Shown one piece after another: positions 11,501 through 23,133 of a DNA stretch of 64,000 nt (the stretch's first letter is position 1; every line of letters starts with the position of its first letter). The translations under genes and the position numbers were made by a program. The notes beneath the pieces were generated by a model. It saw only the letters and a program-made list of their open reading frames with translations. It did no database searches and had not been told where the DNA came from. This DNA is from Ryuthela nishihirai. Lineage: Eukaryota > Arthropoda > Arachnida > Araneae > Heptathelidae. The stretch is from the NCBI GenBank assembly GCA_038380435.1, contig JAWZYU010000019.1:24329801-24393800 (forward strand). The letters are read 5' to 3'.

Positions 11501-12040
11501 CGCCATCATATTTTCTCCACTTTCAGCGCGGAAGCTGAAGCTATTCGAATTGCTTTAAAACAATACTCAACCGAGGATAATCAAATTATGGAATTATTAT
11601 ATAATCAAATTATGGAAACGTCTAGCACTGCTACTAGTATACATTTATCTGGGTTCTTGGACATCATGGTATCGACATCAATGAAGAGGCAGACAGACAA
11701 GCTAAAATCGGAGCTTCAATTCCTCAAGCAGCATCTTTATTTAGAAGATGATTTAGCAGCTGCTTCCAAATATATTCGCCGAACTCTAGGATCTGAGAGG
11801 AATTTTTCAAATTATGGCACACGATTATCACATCTCCAGAGATTTCAACCCAAAAGGACGATCAAGTAGACCTCACGTTCCTCAGAAATCCTCATTTGTC
11901 GTCTTCGAGGTGAGGTTGCTCCTCTCAACGCTTTCCTTTTCAAGTGTGAACTTTTCGAGACACCACTGTCTCCTTTCTGCCAAGACGTTCAATTAACTTT
12001 TCACTATATTATTCAATGCAATCATTATGAACTGGAACGA
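8595..12040 (+). pseudogene. LINE ORF2, endonuclease-RT-RNase H, frameshifted
   Basis: The reading starts in WNARSLRAN at about 8598, without a clear ATG in frame. The endonuclease part (to about 9270) shows GGDFNAHHPLWGS, CIDLTFCSD and, after a frame shift near 9185, TWGSDHHPIL, which holds the catalytic SDH. The reverse transcriptase (about 9700-10815) has motif A LHLDIKRAYDSV, motif B IPQGSVLSPFLFNVFLSDLP and motif C YVDD. RNase H (about 11400-11720) has GTDASK, FSAEAEAI and a broken GHHGIDIN.EADRQAK. The tail at about 11890-12030 has CRLRGEVAPLNAF and CPFCQDV, then H and C, as in I-clade elements. There are several stops and frame shifts, especially after 10815. It is inactive, but all domains are present in order. 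Confidence 0.85.
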
Positions 12041-12354
12041 CAGAATATGTACCTTTCCTATAGAAAAAAATCGCAATTTTTCTCATGCTCCCTGGTCTCT
12101 TAGTGATATTCTTGCTCTCCGAAATCATGCCCTGGTTCTTGCTCTGGAAACTCATTTTTGCCTCTGGACGATATTCCTCGTTTTTTTCCTCATTAGACAT
12201 CTTTTCTAATTGTCTTTTCTTTATTCAGGGATAAAAGGCATATAGGCCAAAAATCCTAGTTTTTGGTCCGCGTCACGTGGACACTCACTCACTCTCTCCC
12301 TAAAATTATTCAAAACAACTCTTTTGTATTATAAAGCAGGTAGACAAGATGGGC

Positions 12355-12560
12355 TTTCCCCGTTGCCGAGTGGATAGCGATCTTGGCTACTATTCAAAGG
12401 ACCCGGTTCGAGCCCCGGGTAAGGCATGAATGTTTCTGTTGTCTTTCTACTAAGGTCCCGCCATCATCACAGACCTTCTACTATGGAGTATTAAACTGAT
12501 AGGCTCCTATCAGACCTCTGTGACAAGCAGCTTCTTGAGGGACTATTTATTTATTTTATT
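12355..12560 (+). mobile_element. SINE-C (Leu/Ser-tRNA-like head), copy 1
   Basis: The head has an A box (TTGCCGAGTGGATAGCG) and a B box (GGTTCGAGCCCC). The body then shares GACCTTCTACTATGG, GGCTCCTATCAGACCTCTGTG and GCAGCTTCTTGAGGG with copies at 49249 and 54556 (minus), and with tails at 24728 and 41553. The A box with GAGTGG resembles class II tRNAs. It ends in an AT-rich TTTATTTATT tail. Confidence 0.75.
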
Positions 12561-13144
12561 TATACAGATAAGTTTGTGGTTTTCGTTTAAGACGACTGTA
12601 TTTTGGTGGGAAGGGTTGTGACCCCCTGACGTCGTCCCTGGGTACGTCCTTGCCCTATGCAGTATCTGAAATAATGAACTTGTAACTAATTTTAAATAGC
12701 TTAGGTTACCTTGTTTAAAATTTGAAGAATCATGAGAAAAGATGTGTTATCTATATCTTATACTGCATGACACTTTTTTTTCGAAGTGTTTACTAACATA
12801 TAAATAAATTTTAAACTCGAAGAATTATGAACTATTTATTTGGAAGAAATGCGAAATTTATTATTTTCCTACATTTTCACCTCTAACAGGGAAAAATTAA
12901 ACTAATTGATGACTCAGAAATGCCAATAGAAATATTTCATTAAAGCTTATTTAACTGAAAAGCTTTCTATCTATCTTTTTAGCCAAAAAAAGTAATTGTT
13001 ACTACCGTTCAGAAAACTTGAAAAATGGTTTATATATTTTAATGGTGTTGAAGCATTTGCCTCATGATAATTTCATTCGATAAGCAAATCGTCAGGAAGG
13101 ACTCAGCTAGATACGTAAATGTCACTCTAACATCGTACACTTAA
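12561..13144. other. AT-rich, no gene seen
   Basis: No reading frame, repeat family or RNA gene is recognisable here. Confidence 0.5.
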
Positions 13145-13545
13145 ATGGGATCTACATATCACAGAAGTATCAATAAAGCCAGAGCCTTGAGAGTTAAACT
13201 CTTCTCACTAATTGGAGGACACTCATCCTTGGCCATCAAACATAAGGTCATGATCTACAACATAGTTCTCAAGCCCATTCTACTATACGCTGCCCCTGTC
13301 TGTTATATCTGCTCTAAATCCAACCTTCAAAAACTGCAATCCTTCCAGTATTCTGTACTGCTATCAGCTTTAGAAGCCCATTTGTTCGCCAGGAACTCTG
13401 TCATCCAACGGGACCTCCACGACCCACTATCTTGGATTCCATCAAGCTCTTGGATTCCATCCAAACCAACTGTTGCGACAAGCTCTAAATTATGAGATTG
13501 TTAAAGCACAAAAACATGAAAGATATCAATCTATCCTTTGTTAGT
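13145..13545 (+). mobile_element. Jockey-type RT C-terminal fragment
   Basis: An open frame of 116 residues includes LRVKLFSLIGGHSSLAIKHK, a YNIVLKPILLYAAPV segment and FARNSVIQRDL. These follow the region after the RT palm in jockey elements (the LIGRxSKLSxxNK and YKxxLRPILLYGAPVW blocks and the FVxNxxIxRDL motif). A short tandem slip (GGATTCCATC) disrupts the end. Only the C-terminal part is present, as expected for a 5'-truncated LINE. Confidence 0.75.
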
Positions 13546-13549
13546 TTTG

Positions 13550-15155
13550 TAGTTCACCATCTTTACTTTTATTTTCCAGGTCCTGGTTACCTCAGATTGC
13601 AGATAACTTGAACTCATATCTATTCCAAGCATCATTTGTTTATATGTCCTATAGGACCAAGCTTTTGTTCTTCCTAAGAAATAAATCCGTTTTTCTCAAT
13701 TTCTTGGGCATCCTTCTCCATTAAACTTTTCCCATGTTTCACTGTAGGCAACGTTTTCTCTTGGGCCTAATCCAAGTTGCTTTTGCCTTCCTATTCCATT
13801 ACAACGCTAAACTATTGTGCCTCACCCATCCAAATAGGGGAATAATTGGGCCTCTTTCACTTTTCATCTCTCCCGTACTTTCGCTTCTCTCTCCTGATAT
13901 CCCCTTACCTCCCACCCCTACTTTGGCCCCAGTTCCACCCACCCCACTTCCCTCCCGAATTCATCAAGCGTTTGTCACCTGGGGTTCTATCACAGATCAT
14001 CATAACTCAGTCGATTCAATGTAAGTCTCTGCCACGGCTTAGCCGTTTAATTTCCGTTCTTGCCATCTTCCTAAATGTATCAGATCATACAGGTGTGGGC
14101 TATCTTAGCCCGGTACTGTGCGTGTCATGCGTGATATTTGATCTTTGAGTCGTTAACATCGGAAAATGGCCAATTAGAAATTTGCTGAACTATCACATGT
14201 CTAAATAATTAACTTTAATCGATTTAACTTAGAACATTTCACTAAAAAAACAGACAATAGACTTTTATTTAAATACGTATTTGGTGTTTCTCGTTAACCA
14301 ACAATTAGAAGTGAAAACAATTTTATATTCCTGGCATCCAATGACGGATCCAAGAATTCTGGGAGGAGAAATGTGGCCGCATTTAACGATCTATCAAAAA
14401 ATGCTGCCACAGCAAAATTTTAAAATCATTCTTAATATTGATATATTCAAATTCTAGGTTCCTGGAATGGATGGAGGGAAGCGCTATCGTCCCTTTTCCT
14501 CCACTATGAATCTGCGACCACTCTCCTATTCTGCACAATAGTTTCGTAAATTCTATATAATAGCAAACGCAATGTTTTTCGCTATAATTAGTGTTAATGT
14601 CCGAGATTATTTTACACGTGACACAATAGAGTTAACTGAACTTATTTCCAAATTATTCACTTTGTGGCCCGATACATTAAGCGCAAATGATCAAATTGCT
14701 TCTATCAATGCAAACCTTCATATGACACTTCTCGATCCAAATTTCCCATTCTGACTTCAATAGATAGTTCACAAGTTCATTTAAAAGATTTTCACTCGTT
14801 AGATGGCGTTTTATAAACTTTTAAGAGAGTAAGAAAGTACCAATCCTAATATTTTATCAATACCTATCCTAAAAGATTTTTTTTTTTTCATTTATTTCTA
14901 AAATTAGAGATTTGGATATCTATAGAACAGGAGTGAGCACCTTTTCGTGCAACATTGCACCTATTTTATTGGAAACGTGTGGCGAGCCCCACCAGTACAT
15001 ATCTAATCTGTTAGAGGATAAATTTCAGAAACTTTACTGATAACAAAAAGCTGCGAGGCAGACAGTTTTGCCACCTCTGCTATAGACACACATAGAGACA
15101 GAGGATAAATTCAAACTACTATTTCATTTTTTGGAAATTTTTGCCCAGATAACAT
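13550..15155. other. No recognisable gene
   Basis: The first 600 bp are rich in C and T and may be the 3' flank of the jockey fragment. Open frames at 13734-14148 and 14572-14754 resemble nothing known, and their composition (proline- or phenylalanine-rich) follows base composition. Past 14880 there is a T run and otherwise unremarkable sequence. Confidence 0.4.
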
Positions 15156-15159
15156 GATA

Positions 15160-15541
15160 ACGTCTAAAGCGTCTCTACAATTCCCAGGTTCGAGATCCAG
15201 GAAGAACAGGATTAAAATTTTTCTGCGCAAAATTCTCACCCAGCCCACGGTCAGTAAGGATCCCCAATGAATTTGGAAAGGCCACCGTCCGTCGGATGAG
15301 ACGTTCAGCTGTGGTTCTGTGTACGAGAATGCCATACCTTGGCGAAGTTGAAGAACACGCTGGATGGCCTTGATGTGAGCTGCCATCTGTCCCTTAAGAG
15401 TTGTCCAGTCCCCCTTTCCCTAATCTTCTCTGAGCGCGGACTCTTCTCGGAGTCCTTAGTGACCAGGCTAGTAAGCCCATTGTGTGCAATACGTTACGTT
15501 GCGTAAAAACGGTGCTGCTCAGAGTTGAAGGACCCAACTCG
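15160..15541 (+). mobile_element. SINE-A copy
   Basis: The B-box part AGGTTCGAGATCC is followed by the SINE-A body in order (CACGGTCAGTA, GGCCACCGTCCGTCGGATG, GAACACGCTGGATGGCCTTG, CTTCTCTGAGC, GCTCAGAG). The A box is lost and the tail is expanded. A short tail-like remnant (GTACTGCTCAGTGGTAAACC) follows at about 15590. Confidence 0.8.
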
Positions 15542-15749
15542 TTGGCTATCTTATAAACTGACCATTAAGTTTTAAATATGCAAAGTACTGCTCAGTGGTA
15601 AACCAACCCACCACATCACTTATGCTTAGTAATCGTTTTTCCTCCAGTGATCCATTCTCCCCATGCTTTGAGAAATGTCTGGAACAACGAACGAGACTTG
15701 TTGTTTCTGAGATAAAGACATCCACACACTTATCACCAATATTCATGTT

Positions 15750-16137
15750 GGGCGGGGGTGGCTCAGTCGGAAGCATTTCAGACTCGTGTAATCTAAACAG
15801 TGTGATTTCCGTGATTTCCGTGGTTCAAGTCCCACCTGGGCCAGCGGTTAAAATTATCTCTGAAAAACTCCCCTCCCTAGATCAGTAGGGGATACCGATC
15901 GGTTTGGAAAGGCCGCCGTCCATGCAATGAGACATTAAGCCATGCGTCGTTTGCTGGAAATCCATACCACGTGCATGTTAAAGATCACGCTGGATTGCCT
16001 TGAAGGGAGGCTACCATCTATCTCCTAACAGCTGTCCAGTATGTTCCCAATATTCCCTGAGCCCTCGGGGTCCTTGTGACCCACCAATATTGTTCATTGT
16101 CAACAAAAAGTTCCGCTCAGAGGTAAAACAAACCAAC
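15750..16137 (+). mobile_element. SINE-A copy
   Basis: The head starts with GGGCGGGGGTGGCTCAGTCGG (A box) and has GGTTCAAGTCCC (B box). A small duplication (GTGATTTCC twice) lies between them. The whole body and the tail (CGCTCAGAGGTAAAAC) are present. Confidence 0.85.
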
Positions 16138-16659
16138 ATTCGTGTCATTTTAAAAAACTTATTTATATCGCACTTTTTTTTAATTTTTTCGTCTCACTGA
16201 CTTCAACCATCAACCAAAAACTATCACTGCTGCCAACACCAAGTTTCGTTACGTTCCCCCAATTCATTCTTCAATATATTATGGAGTGTACAAAGGTTAA
16301 TGACCACTAAGTGTATCGCTGATGGCGAGGGAAAAATAAAATTTCCCAAATTAATTGATAAATTGATCTCTTATTTTTGAGTGTATTATTACATGTTCAT
16401 TCATTCGTAGTTGCAGATTAAAAATATGAGTTAAGCCATGCCACATTTGCTCTTCCCTGACAAATTAGAACTGCTTTAGTTTCTTTTTACTGAATTTCAG
16501 TTAAAACAGCATATTGACCAACCGTGACTGTGAATATCTATTGCTTTGCGTTTTGTTGATTTCTCAAAACTGCTGTTCCACCATATCATTCTAACGGGAT
16601 GCAGAAACATAATAATTTATGTTTCCAATGAAATATTTCGATATAGGTAGTGTCAGCTA
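16138..16659. other. No recognisable gene
   Basis: The sequence is AT-rich with no known family, reading frame or RNA gene. Confidence 0.5.
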
Positions 16660-16774
16660 TAATAAAATTGCCCCCAATGCTTTCTTTCCCTCTATAATAG
16701 GGGAATATGTAAAATATTCTTCCGCTATATCTCCAGTACGCGAATACCGAAAGTAACGAGCTATACATTAAATG

Positions 16775-17165
16775 GGTTGGGTTGGGTTGTTTTACCTCTG
16801 AGCGGCACTTTTTTGCACACCATGGGCTAAATGGCCAGGTCACATGGACCCCGAAGGCTCAGAGAAGGTTGGGGGGAGGGGACCCACTGGAACAGCTGTT
16901 GGGAGACAGATGGTAGCCCCCCGTCAAGGCCATCCAGCGTGTTCTTTAACGTGCACAGGGTATGGCTCTCCCGTGCACGGGGCCACGGCTTAACGTCCCA
17001 TCCGACGGACGGTGGCCTTTCCAAGCCCATCGGTGTCCCCTACTGACCGTGAGCAGGGCGGGGAATTTTGCGGAGATAAATCTCAACGCTGATCCAGCTG
17101 GGACTCGAACCTGGGAACTACAGATTACGAGCCTGGCGCGCTACCGACTGAGCCACCCCCGCCCC
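16775..17165 (-). mobile_element. SINE-A copy, full length with 12-bp TSD
   Basis: The flanks are ATACATTAAATG at 16763-16774 and 17166-17177, an exact target-site duplication. On the minus strand the element starts GGGGCGGGGGTGGCTCAGTCGG (A box), has the B box GGTTCGAGTCCC, and ends in GAGGTAAAACAACCCAACCC. The anticodon-loop position reads CTCGTAA, one base from that of elongator tRNA-Met, so the head is Met- or Thr-like. This copy is a good reference for the family at about 391 bp. Confidence 0.92.
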
Positions 17166-17665
17166 ATACATTAAATGAATCCCGTGGCGCGGGGAGTGTC
17201 ATAGACTATAAAAAATTTACTGCTCGTGTTTCCTTCCCCCCTAAATAAGGGGGAAATAAGAAAGTAGTTCTACTACATCTTCTAAATTCGAGGTCCTACA
17301 GTTGCGAGTTAGGTGTCAGATGAATGCTCATATAATAACCGTCGTAAACGATTTCGAATTTTAACCCCACAATTCTCCCCTCCCCTGATAAAAAGTGCTA
17401 GGGGATTTTCGCGGGGTTCGACTTTAACGAATCATATCTCAAATTAAAATTTGTGACGTTTCGAATGTCGTGGGCTTCCTCAAACACGACTATAAAAGGG
17501 AGGAAAAATGTGGTCGATGTTTATGAGTCATATATCAAATAAAAGTTATGAAGGAAGGTAATTTTAGTGAAAAATATTATAAATAAATAAACACATTTAA
17601 AATATAACCTTCTTCTTATATAGGCCCTAAAAAGTAGAAAAAAGATCTAAAGCATATCGGTGGGT

Positions 17666-17784
17666 GCAATCAATCACTGAGTTCGTATTCACTGCAAAAG
17701 TGGATAGGGCGTTGGCAATCTTGTTGAGAAGCAAATCGGCGCCCTATCTCTTTTGAAGTGAATACGAACTCAGTGACTGATTGC
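17666..17784 (+). repeat. Long hairpin of family R, copy 3
   Basis: The arms are about 45 bp with few mismatches (GCAATCAATCACTGAGTTCG at the left, its near complement at the right end). The loop contains GGCAATCTTGTTGAG, which is the reverse complement of the loop in copies 1 and 2 although the outer flanks run in the same direction. Confidence 0.8.
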
Positions 17785-17800
17785 TTTATCGATAAATGTA

Positions 17801-18070
17801 TAATATTTATTCAAAATATGTTTTACATTTTTCATTTTTTTTATTTTTGTATTATAATTATGGCTAACAGTAACACCAATGGTATGAACAAGAAACATTT
17901 TCATGCGGAAATATATTTTTCAGATTAAACGAAAGAATTGATATTTAAGTCAAATTTCGCAATAATTCCACAGGGAGTAAATTTTACTTCTTTTAACTTT
18001 TTTAAATTTAAAAAACTGATTGTTTTTACTTTTTAAATGAATAAATTTACTGTTAGTTCCTTATCTAAAA
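17801..18070. other. AT-rich, no gene seen
   Basis: The sequence is mostly T- and A-rich. Nothing is recognisable. Confidence 0.5.
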
Positions 18071-18448
18071 GGAGCGGGGGAAGCTCAGTCGGTAGTGCGC
18101 GAGGCTCGTAATCTGCAGTTGCCAGGTTCGAGTCCCAGCTGGGTCAGCTTTGAGACTTATCTCCGCAAAACTCCCTGCCAACAGTCAGTAGGGGACGCCA
18201 GTGTCTTGGAAAGACCGCCGTCCGTCGAACATGGCGTTAGGCCGTGGTTCCGTGTGGGGAGAGACATATCCTTTGCACATTAAAGAACACTCTGGATGGC
18301 TTTGACGGAGGTTATCATCTGTTTCCTAAGAACTGTTCTAGTGGTTCCCCTCCCCCAACCTTCTCTGAGCCTTCGGAGTCCTTGTGATCTGGCCATTTAT
18401 CCCACGATGTGCAAAAAAGTGCCTCTCAGAGGTAAAACAACCGAACCC
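18071..18448 (+). mobile_element. SINE-A copy, near full length
   Basis: The head GGAGCGGGGGAAGCTCAGTCGG and B box GGTTCGAGTCCC are followed by a complete body and a tail ending TCAGAGGTAAAACAACCG. CCTTATC occurs just before the head (18059-18065) and at the tail end (18447-18453), a probable target duplication. Confidence 0.85.
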
Positions 18449-18449
18449 T

Positions 18450-19083
18450 TATCAAAAATATGTTAACATAACATGAAAATTGACATTGAAAGTTTCCATT
18501 TTGCGCATTTTAATTCCTTTTTCGTAAGAAACAGTTCATCGGACATCATAGGGTGTAGAACCATTAACTGTCAATCACCTCTGGTTGTTAATGATGGCAG
18601 ATTCACGGCAACCCGATACGTTGAAACTGTATTATGATCTCTGTTGCTTCCATATCTACATAGCATCACAGAGGCACTATCACGCCTAACACAAAATCAA
18701 TTAATTATATTTTAATTGATCTTAATTATGTTTAATTTTTAATTGCATGCTTCGGTCACAATATATACAGGGAGCTATGTGTCAAACCTCCTCTATTGGG
18801 TCATAAAATCGCATAAACGGACTGGTCTACAGCGTATATGCACTATTCGTTTCGGTGAAATACATCGATGGACAAAAATTATGTTACAGCTTTATGTTAT
18901 ATCAATGTGAAGTTACCGTCGAAGCTTTGTAACTTCTGAAATAAGTTTCCTTTCATAAAATTTCACAAAATTGACGAATACTGAAAGATTAATTTACACA
19001 AAGAGTCTAAAATATACACTTCTTTTAGATAATTAAAGTTTTCGAAATAATACTTAAGTCTAGAAATAATACAGAAACTTAAT
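18450..19083. other. No recognisable gene
   Basis: Nothing could be assigned. No long frame or repeat match to other parts of the window was noticed. Confidence 0.45.
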
Positions 19084-22000
19084 TTATACTATGCTTCTGT
19101 CATCATCATCATCCTCAAGCAACCATGGGCTACGGAGGTTCAACCAGACCGTGCAGTTTATTCTCCAAGCATATCTGTCCTGAGCTACATCTGCTGCACC
19201 CGGCCACTGCACACCAATTCTAACAAGGTCCTGTTTGACATTGTCTGCCCACCGTATCCTAGGTCTCCCCCTCCTTCTGAGGCCTCTAGGCACACTGTTC
19301 ATAACCCTATTCGCCAATCTATAATTATTCATACGGGTAACATGGCCAAACCAACGAAGTCTCTCTCTGCACAATATGCTGCTTAAAGGAGGTTGCAAAC
19401 TCCTTTGCTTAACCTAATCATTAGTTACAAAGTTGAACCACCTAATACCCAAGATACTGCGTAAGCATCTGGAATCAAAAGCATCTAGTTTCCTGTTATC
19501 TTGTTTACACAGCGTCCAAGTTTCATACCATAACTAACCCTAGAAAGAACCAAACTATTATACAGTCTAATTTTAGTCTTTAGGTGTATACGCCCATTTC
19601 TCCACAATCTCCATAGATTCTTAAAAGTCCCGGCAGCAATCCCTATTCGTCTGTTAATCTCATGCCGCACATCACCAGTATCAGTTACATAGCTTCCAAG
19701 ATAATTAAGCTGTGACAACTGCTCAAGACTGCAACCATTCAGATTAACTGAATCACAGCCTGCCTGACCAATTTTCATCACTTTAGTTTTCTTTCTGTTT
19801 ATAACCAAACCTACTCTACTACCAGTCTCATCAACAGCTCGAATGAAAGAGTTCATCTCATCAACATCATTTGCCAAAAGGGCTAAATCATCAGCATAAT
19901 CTAAATCAGAAATTTTCGTATCTCCAGTCCATTTAAGGCCAAAATCTTTCCCTTGAAGTGAATTTCGCATAACATAATCAATAACCAAGCAAAAGAGAAA
20001 AGGAGACAAAATGCACTCTTATCGAACACCAGAAGTAATGCTAAACCAATTGCTACAAGACTTACCAACTCTTATACATGACTCAGTGTTATTATAGAGA
20101 GCTTTCATTATGTTAACTAACTTGTCTGGTATACCATATGCATATGATCTCAAAATCAACCACAAATTATGACGATCAACAGAGTCGAAAGCCTTTTTGA
20201 AATCAACAAAGCTAGCAACCAAAGGTTTCTGAAACTCTAAACATTTCTCAAGAATCTGCCTAAGTGAAAATATCTGATCTACACACCCCTACAACATCTC
20301 AATCCACATTGCTCATCACGCAATTGCCTGTCAACCAGATTCTTAATTCTATTAAGCACAATCATGGAAAGAACTTTACCTGGAACAGAGAGTAGGCTGA
20401 TACCCCTATAGTTATCACAAGAACTGCGATCACTTTTTTTGAAAATAGGGATAATAATAGCTCTGGTAAAATCTTTAAGAACCATACCTTTATCATGATA
20501 GTTATTGAAAATTTCAGTCACCCAAGTGGTAACCGAAACATACCCAGCTCTGTGCATTTCTGAGTAATTTCATCTACCCCTGGGGATTTATGAAGTTTAA
20601 GTTTAGAAACAGCCAAAATAACTTCAGATTGTGTTATAGGGCCAACATTAAAGCTGCCAATGCATCTATCATCATTACAAACAATGGGAGTAGAACTAAC
20701 CACATTGTTTAGAACATCACTGAAATGCTCAGCCCACCTAGCCATGACAGAATCCTCCCCTTCTATAACCTTACCTTGTTTATCCTGCAATCCTTGTATG
20801 CCTGTCCGTTTTCTACCACATAAAACATTAACTATCTGGTACAGCTCTCTGCTGTTGTGCTGCCTAACTGCTTCCTCAGCTATGTCCCCCAATCCATTAA
20901 GCCAAAGATTCTTATCAGCAGCTAACTGATCCTTTACACGTTTATTACGCTCTCTGTAATCCTTTCTGTTAGGACTAGTAGGGTACTGATTAAGGACATT
21001 CCTGCAGTTCCTTCTTTCTGAAATGAGCTCAAGTGCCTTATCACTTAAATAATTCTGTCTCCTCTGCTCCTTTTTCCCTAAAAGAGTACTGTTAGTTTCC
21101 AAAACAGCCTGCTTAAAATGGCCCCATTCTTCCTCAACTTCGGTATTAAGCAAACCACGACCGTCATAATGACTAAGTAACTTATCATGGTAAGCTTTGT
21201 CAATAACGGGGTCTTTCAGAGCTTCAGTATTAAAGGTAAATTTTTTAACCCTAGCACAACACTTTTTAAGTTTAAGTTGCAAGACACTTTTAACAAGGTA
21301 ATGGTTAGATCCAATTTCAGCTCCCCTATAAGCCCTGGTATTTCTAACAGAACTAGCCCATTTGCTGTTAATTAATATATAATCAATCATATTCCTATGC
21401 AGCCCATCAGGTGAAACCCATGTATATTTATGTATGTCGCGGTGTTTGTAATATGTGTTAGTTATTCTGAAGCCATTGAGTTTACTTACCTGTAGGAGAG
21501 GTAGCCCATTGCCATTGCAGCTACCAATACCAAAAGGGCCTATCACCCCTCCCCAAAGATCAGAGTCAGTACCAACTTTGGCAGTGAAGTCACTTAGAAC
21601 AAGGGTAATATCACCTTTCTTGACACAATTCAAAATATCCTGAAGTTGTCCGTAAAATATTTGCTTCTCATCCTCATCGGCATCCTCAGTAGGGGCATAA
21701 CAGCAGATAACATTCAAGTCTTTAACGCTTGTCTGAAATTTTGTTGTAAGAAACTATTCATTAATGCACTCATATCCTAGAAGAGCATTCTAGCATGTCT
21801 GCTGAGAAGTATACCCACGCCTTAGTGATGCTTTCCAACCTCCCTCCCAGTAAAGAGAAATTTAAAGTTTTTTTTTTAAGTATCTCACCTTTACCTGTCC
21901 ATCTGCTCTCTTGCAAGCCTAGAATATCTGGGTTATAGCGCTGGAATTCCTGCATGAGGACATCAAGAGAATAATCTCTATGTAATGTCCTCACATTCCA

Positions 22001-22201
22001 CGTTCCTGCAGAGAGAAAATGATTAATAGGATTTTTAAAGAAATTAGGTTTATTGAGATTGGTAGGGCCAACAATATCAAACAGCCCCCTGATCGCAGTC
22101 ATAAGGCAAAGACCTATTCCTCCTCCGCTAAAAGCTGAAGTCACCGATGCTGGTAGGAACTTCAGGCACCACCTTTTCAAGTGGACTTTTTCAAGAGCCA
22201 T
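19084..22201 (-). pseudogene. RTE-type EN-RT polyprotein, broken
   Basis: The N-terminal frame (22201-21770) holds GTWNVRTL and LQESRW of the endonuclease. After a frame break, a 399-residue stretch (21717-20518) continues with CYAPTED, SDFTAKVG, NMIDYILIN and GSNHYLV. The usual GDFN has become SDFT and the usual SDH has become SNH, so the endonuclease is damaged at key positions. The reverse transcriptase follows with IIPIFKKSD, YRGISLLS, a frame shift near 20285, FVDFKKAFDSV (motif A), SGVR then a stop where RQG is expected (near 20028), and DLDYADDLALLA (motif C). The C-terminal RWFGHV region is at 19398-19084. At least three frame shifts and one nonsense codon make it inactive. Confidence 0.85.
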
Positions 22202-22745
22202 ATGGCCTGCCTTAAGACACGTTACTCCAGTTTAGGCTTGACAATGCCCAACTAGCTAAGTAAGGTTCAGGTACCTGCGATGGCCTCTGATTAGGATTAT
22301 CCACCAGCTGATATAAGGTATCCCATGCCTCTGTTCACTTAGAGCTGGCAACCCAGAAGCAAACAGAAAACACAGCGGTAGACTCTCCCTCAACAGAGGC
22401 CCACCAGTGCAGCAAGTCCAGGATCCATAATCAAGCTCAAATCCATAAACAAGTCCAGTCTAGTAGGTATAAATGGTCAGCACCAGGACCCTGTGAAGTT
22501 GACTACTCCTCAGCAGGGTTGAAAAAAAAGAAAAAAGTGGCCATAGATGACCAGATCAGTAGGCCATACTGAACTGGCAGCCCTCCCCTTCCGTTCTCTT
22601 CCAAAAGAGAATATCTCTTTTGAAAGATACTAACGGCCTGCACCCGAGAAGGCGGGGTCGGACATTACGTGCTAGACTTGGCCGGTTCTGTGCATCATCA
22701 CTAGGGATTGGTACACAGCTCTCCTTCCAGTTTTCGCCTAGCTAC
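19101..22745 (-). mobile_element. RTE-type non-LTR retrotransposon, near complete
   Basis: On the minus strand the element runs from a leader (about 22745-22230) through an endonuclease-reverse transcriptase frame to a 3' end made of a GATGATGATGATG microsatellite at 19101-19113. A short tandem-repeat tail in place of poly(A), and a single EN-RT frame without gag, are typical of RTE elements and relatives. The last part of the protein carries RLRWFGHVTRM and RRRGRPRIRW, a common C-terminal signature of this group. Five shorter fragments of the same family are in the window, all on the same strand. I did not find a target-site duplication. Confidence 0.8.
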
Positions 22746-23133
22746 CACAGATAAACTTTTATTACTTGCATTATTATTATTAAACATTCAAACCTCCGTA
22801 ACTCATCAAATACTGAACGGATATTGTTGAAAATCGAGATATTAATATACTTGATTGAGATCTTTATCTGACAGCACGTTTTTTTTCCCCATTTATTTTG
22901 GAAGTTTTAGAAATTGGACTTTACCTTCACATTTGCCTTAACAACGGCTGTAATTAAACTTCTATCCACCATTCTAGAAGATGAATTTAGATTAAAAGGT
23001 TCTCCGATCATGTGCTCTGCCACGATTTCAGCTCATCGTTTATTCCACTTTATTTAGTGCTTCAAAATCTCGCCCAACATTATAAGTGCGGGAGGGCCAT
23101 ACCAACACCTCCTTAACAGATGGCCAATGGACC
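22746..23133. other. No recognisable gene
   Basis: The sequence is AT-rich between the RTE leader and a foldback element. Nothing was assigned. Confidence 0.4.

Larger units (their letters stand above)
6877..12300 (+). mobile_element. I-type non-LTR retrotransposon, end to end
   Basis: A 5,424-bp element is bracketed by identical 12-bp direct repeats, TAAAATTATTCA at 6865-6876 and 12301-12312, which I read as the target-site duplication. In order it carries a 5' leader, ORF1 with three zinc knuckles, then ORF2 with an endonuclease, a YVDD reverse transcriptase, an RNase H and a C-terminal Cys/His region. RNase H plus a CCHC gag points to the I clade or a close relative. It moves by endonuclease-primed reverse transcription. 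The 3' end is short with no long poly(A). ORF2 is broken by frame shifts and stops, so the copy cannot move on its own now. Confidence 0.85.
16660..17800 (+). repeat. Dispersed hairpin-bearing repeat (family R), copy 2, split by a SINE
   Basis: The parts before 16775 and after 17165 join into one sequence matching 3340-4870 in order. Shared phrases include AATAAGAAAGTAGT, GTTGCGAGTTAGGTGTCAGATGA, ACGACTATAAAAGGGAGGAA, GGTCGATGTTTATGA and CCCTAAAAAGTAGAAA, then the hairpin. A SINE-A sits in the middle with clean target duplications. Confidence 0.65.

Noticed and set aside
13734..14148. Proline-rich open frames as an exon
   Set aside because: C- and T-rich sequence gives open frames in two phases, with no splice sites or domain that I could support.
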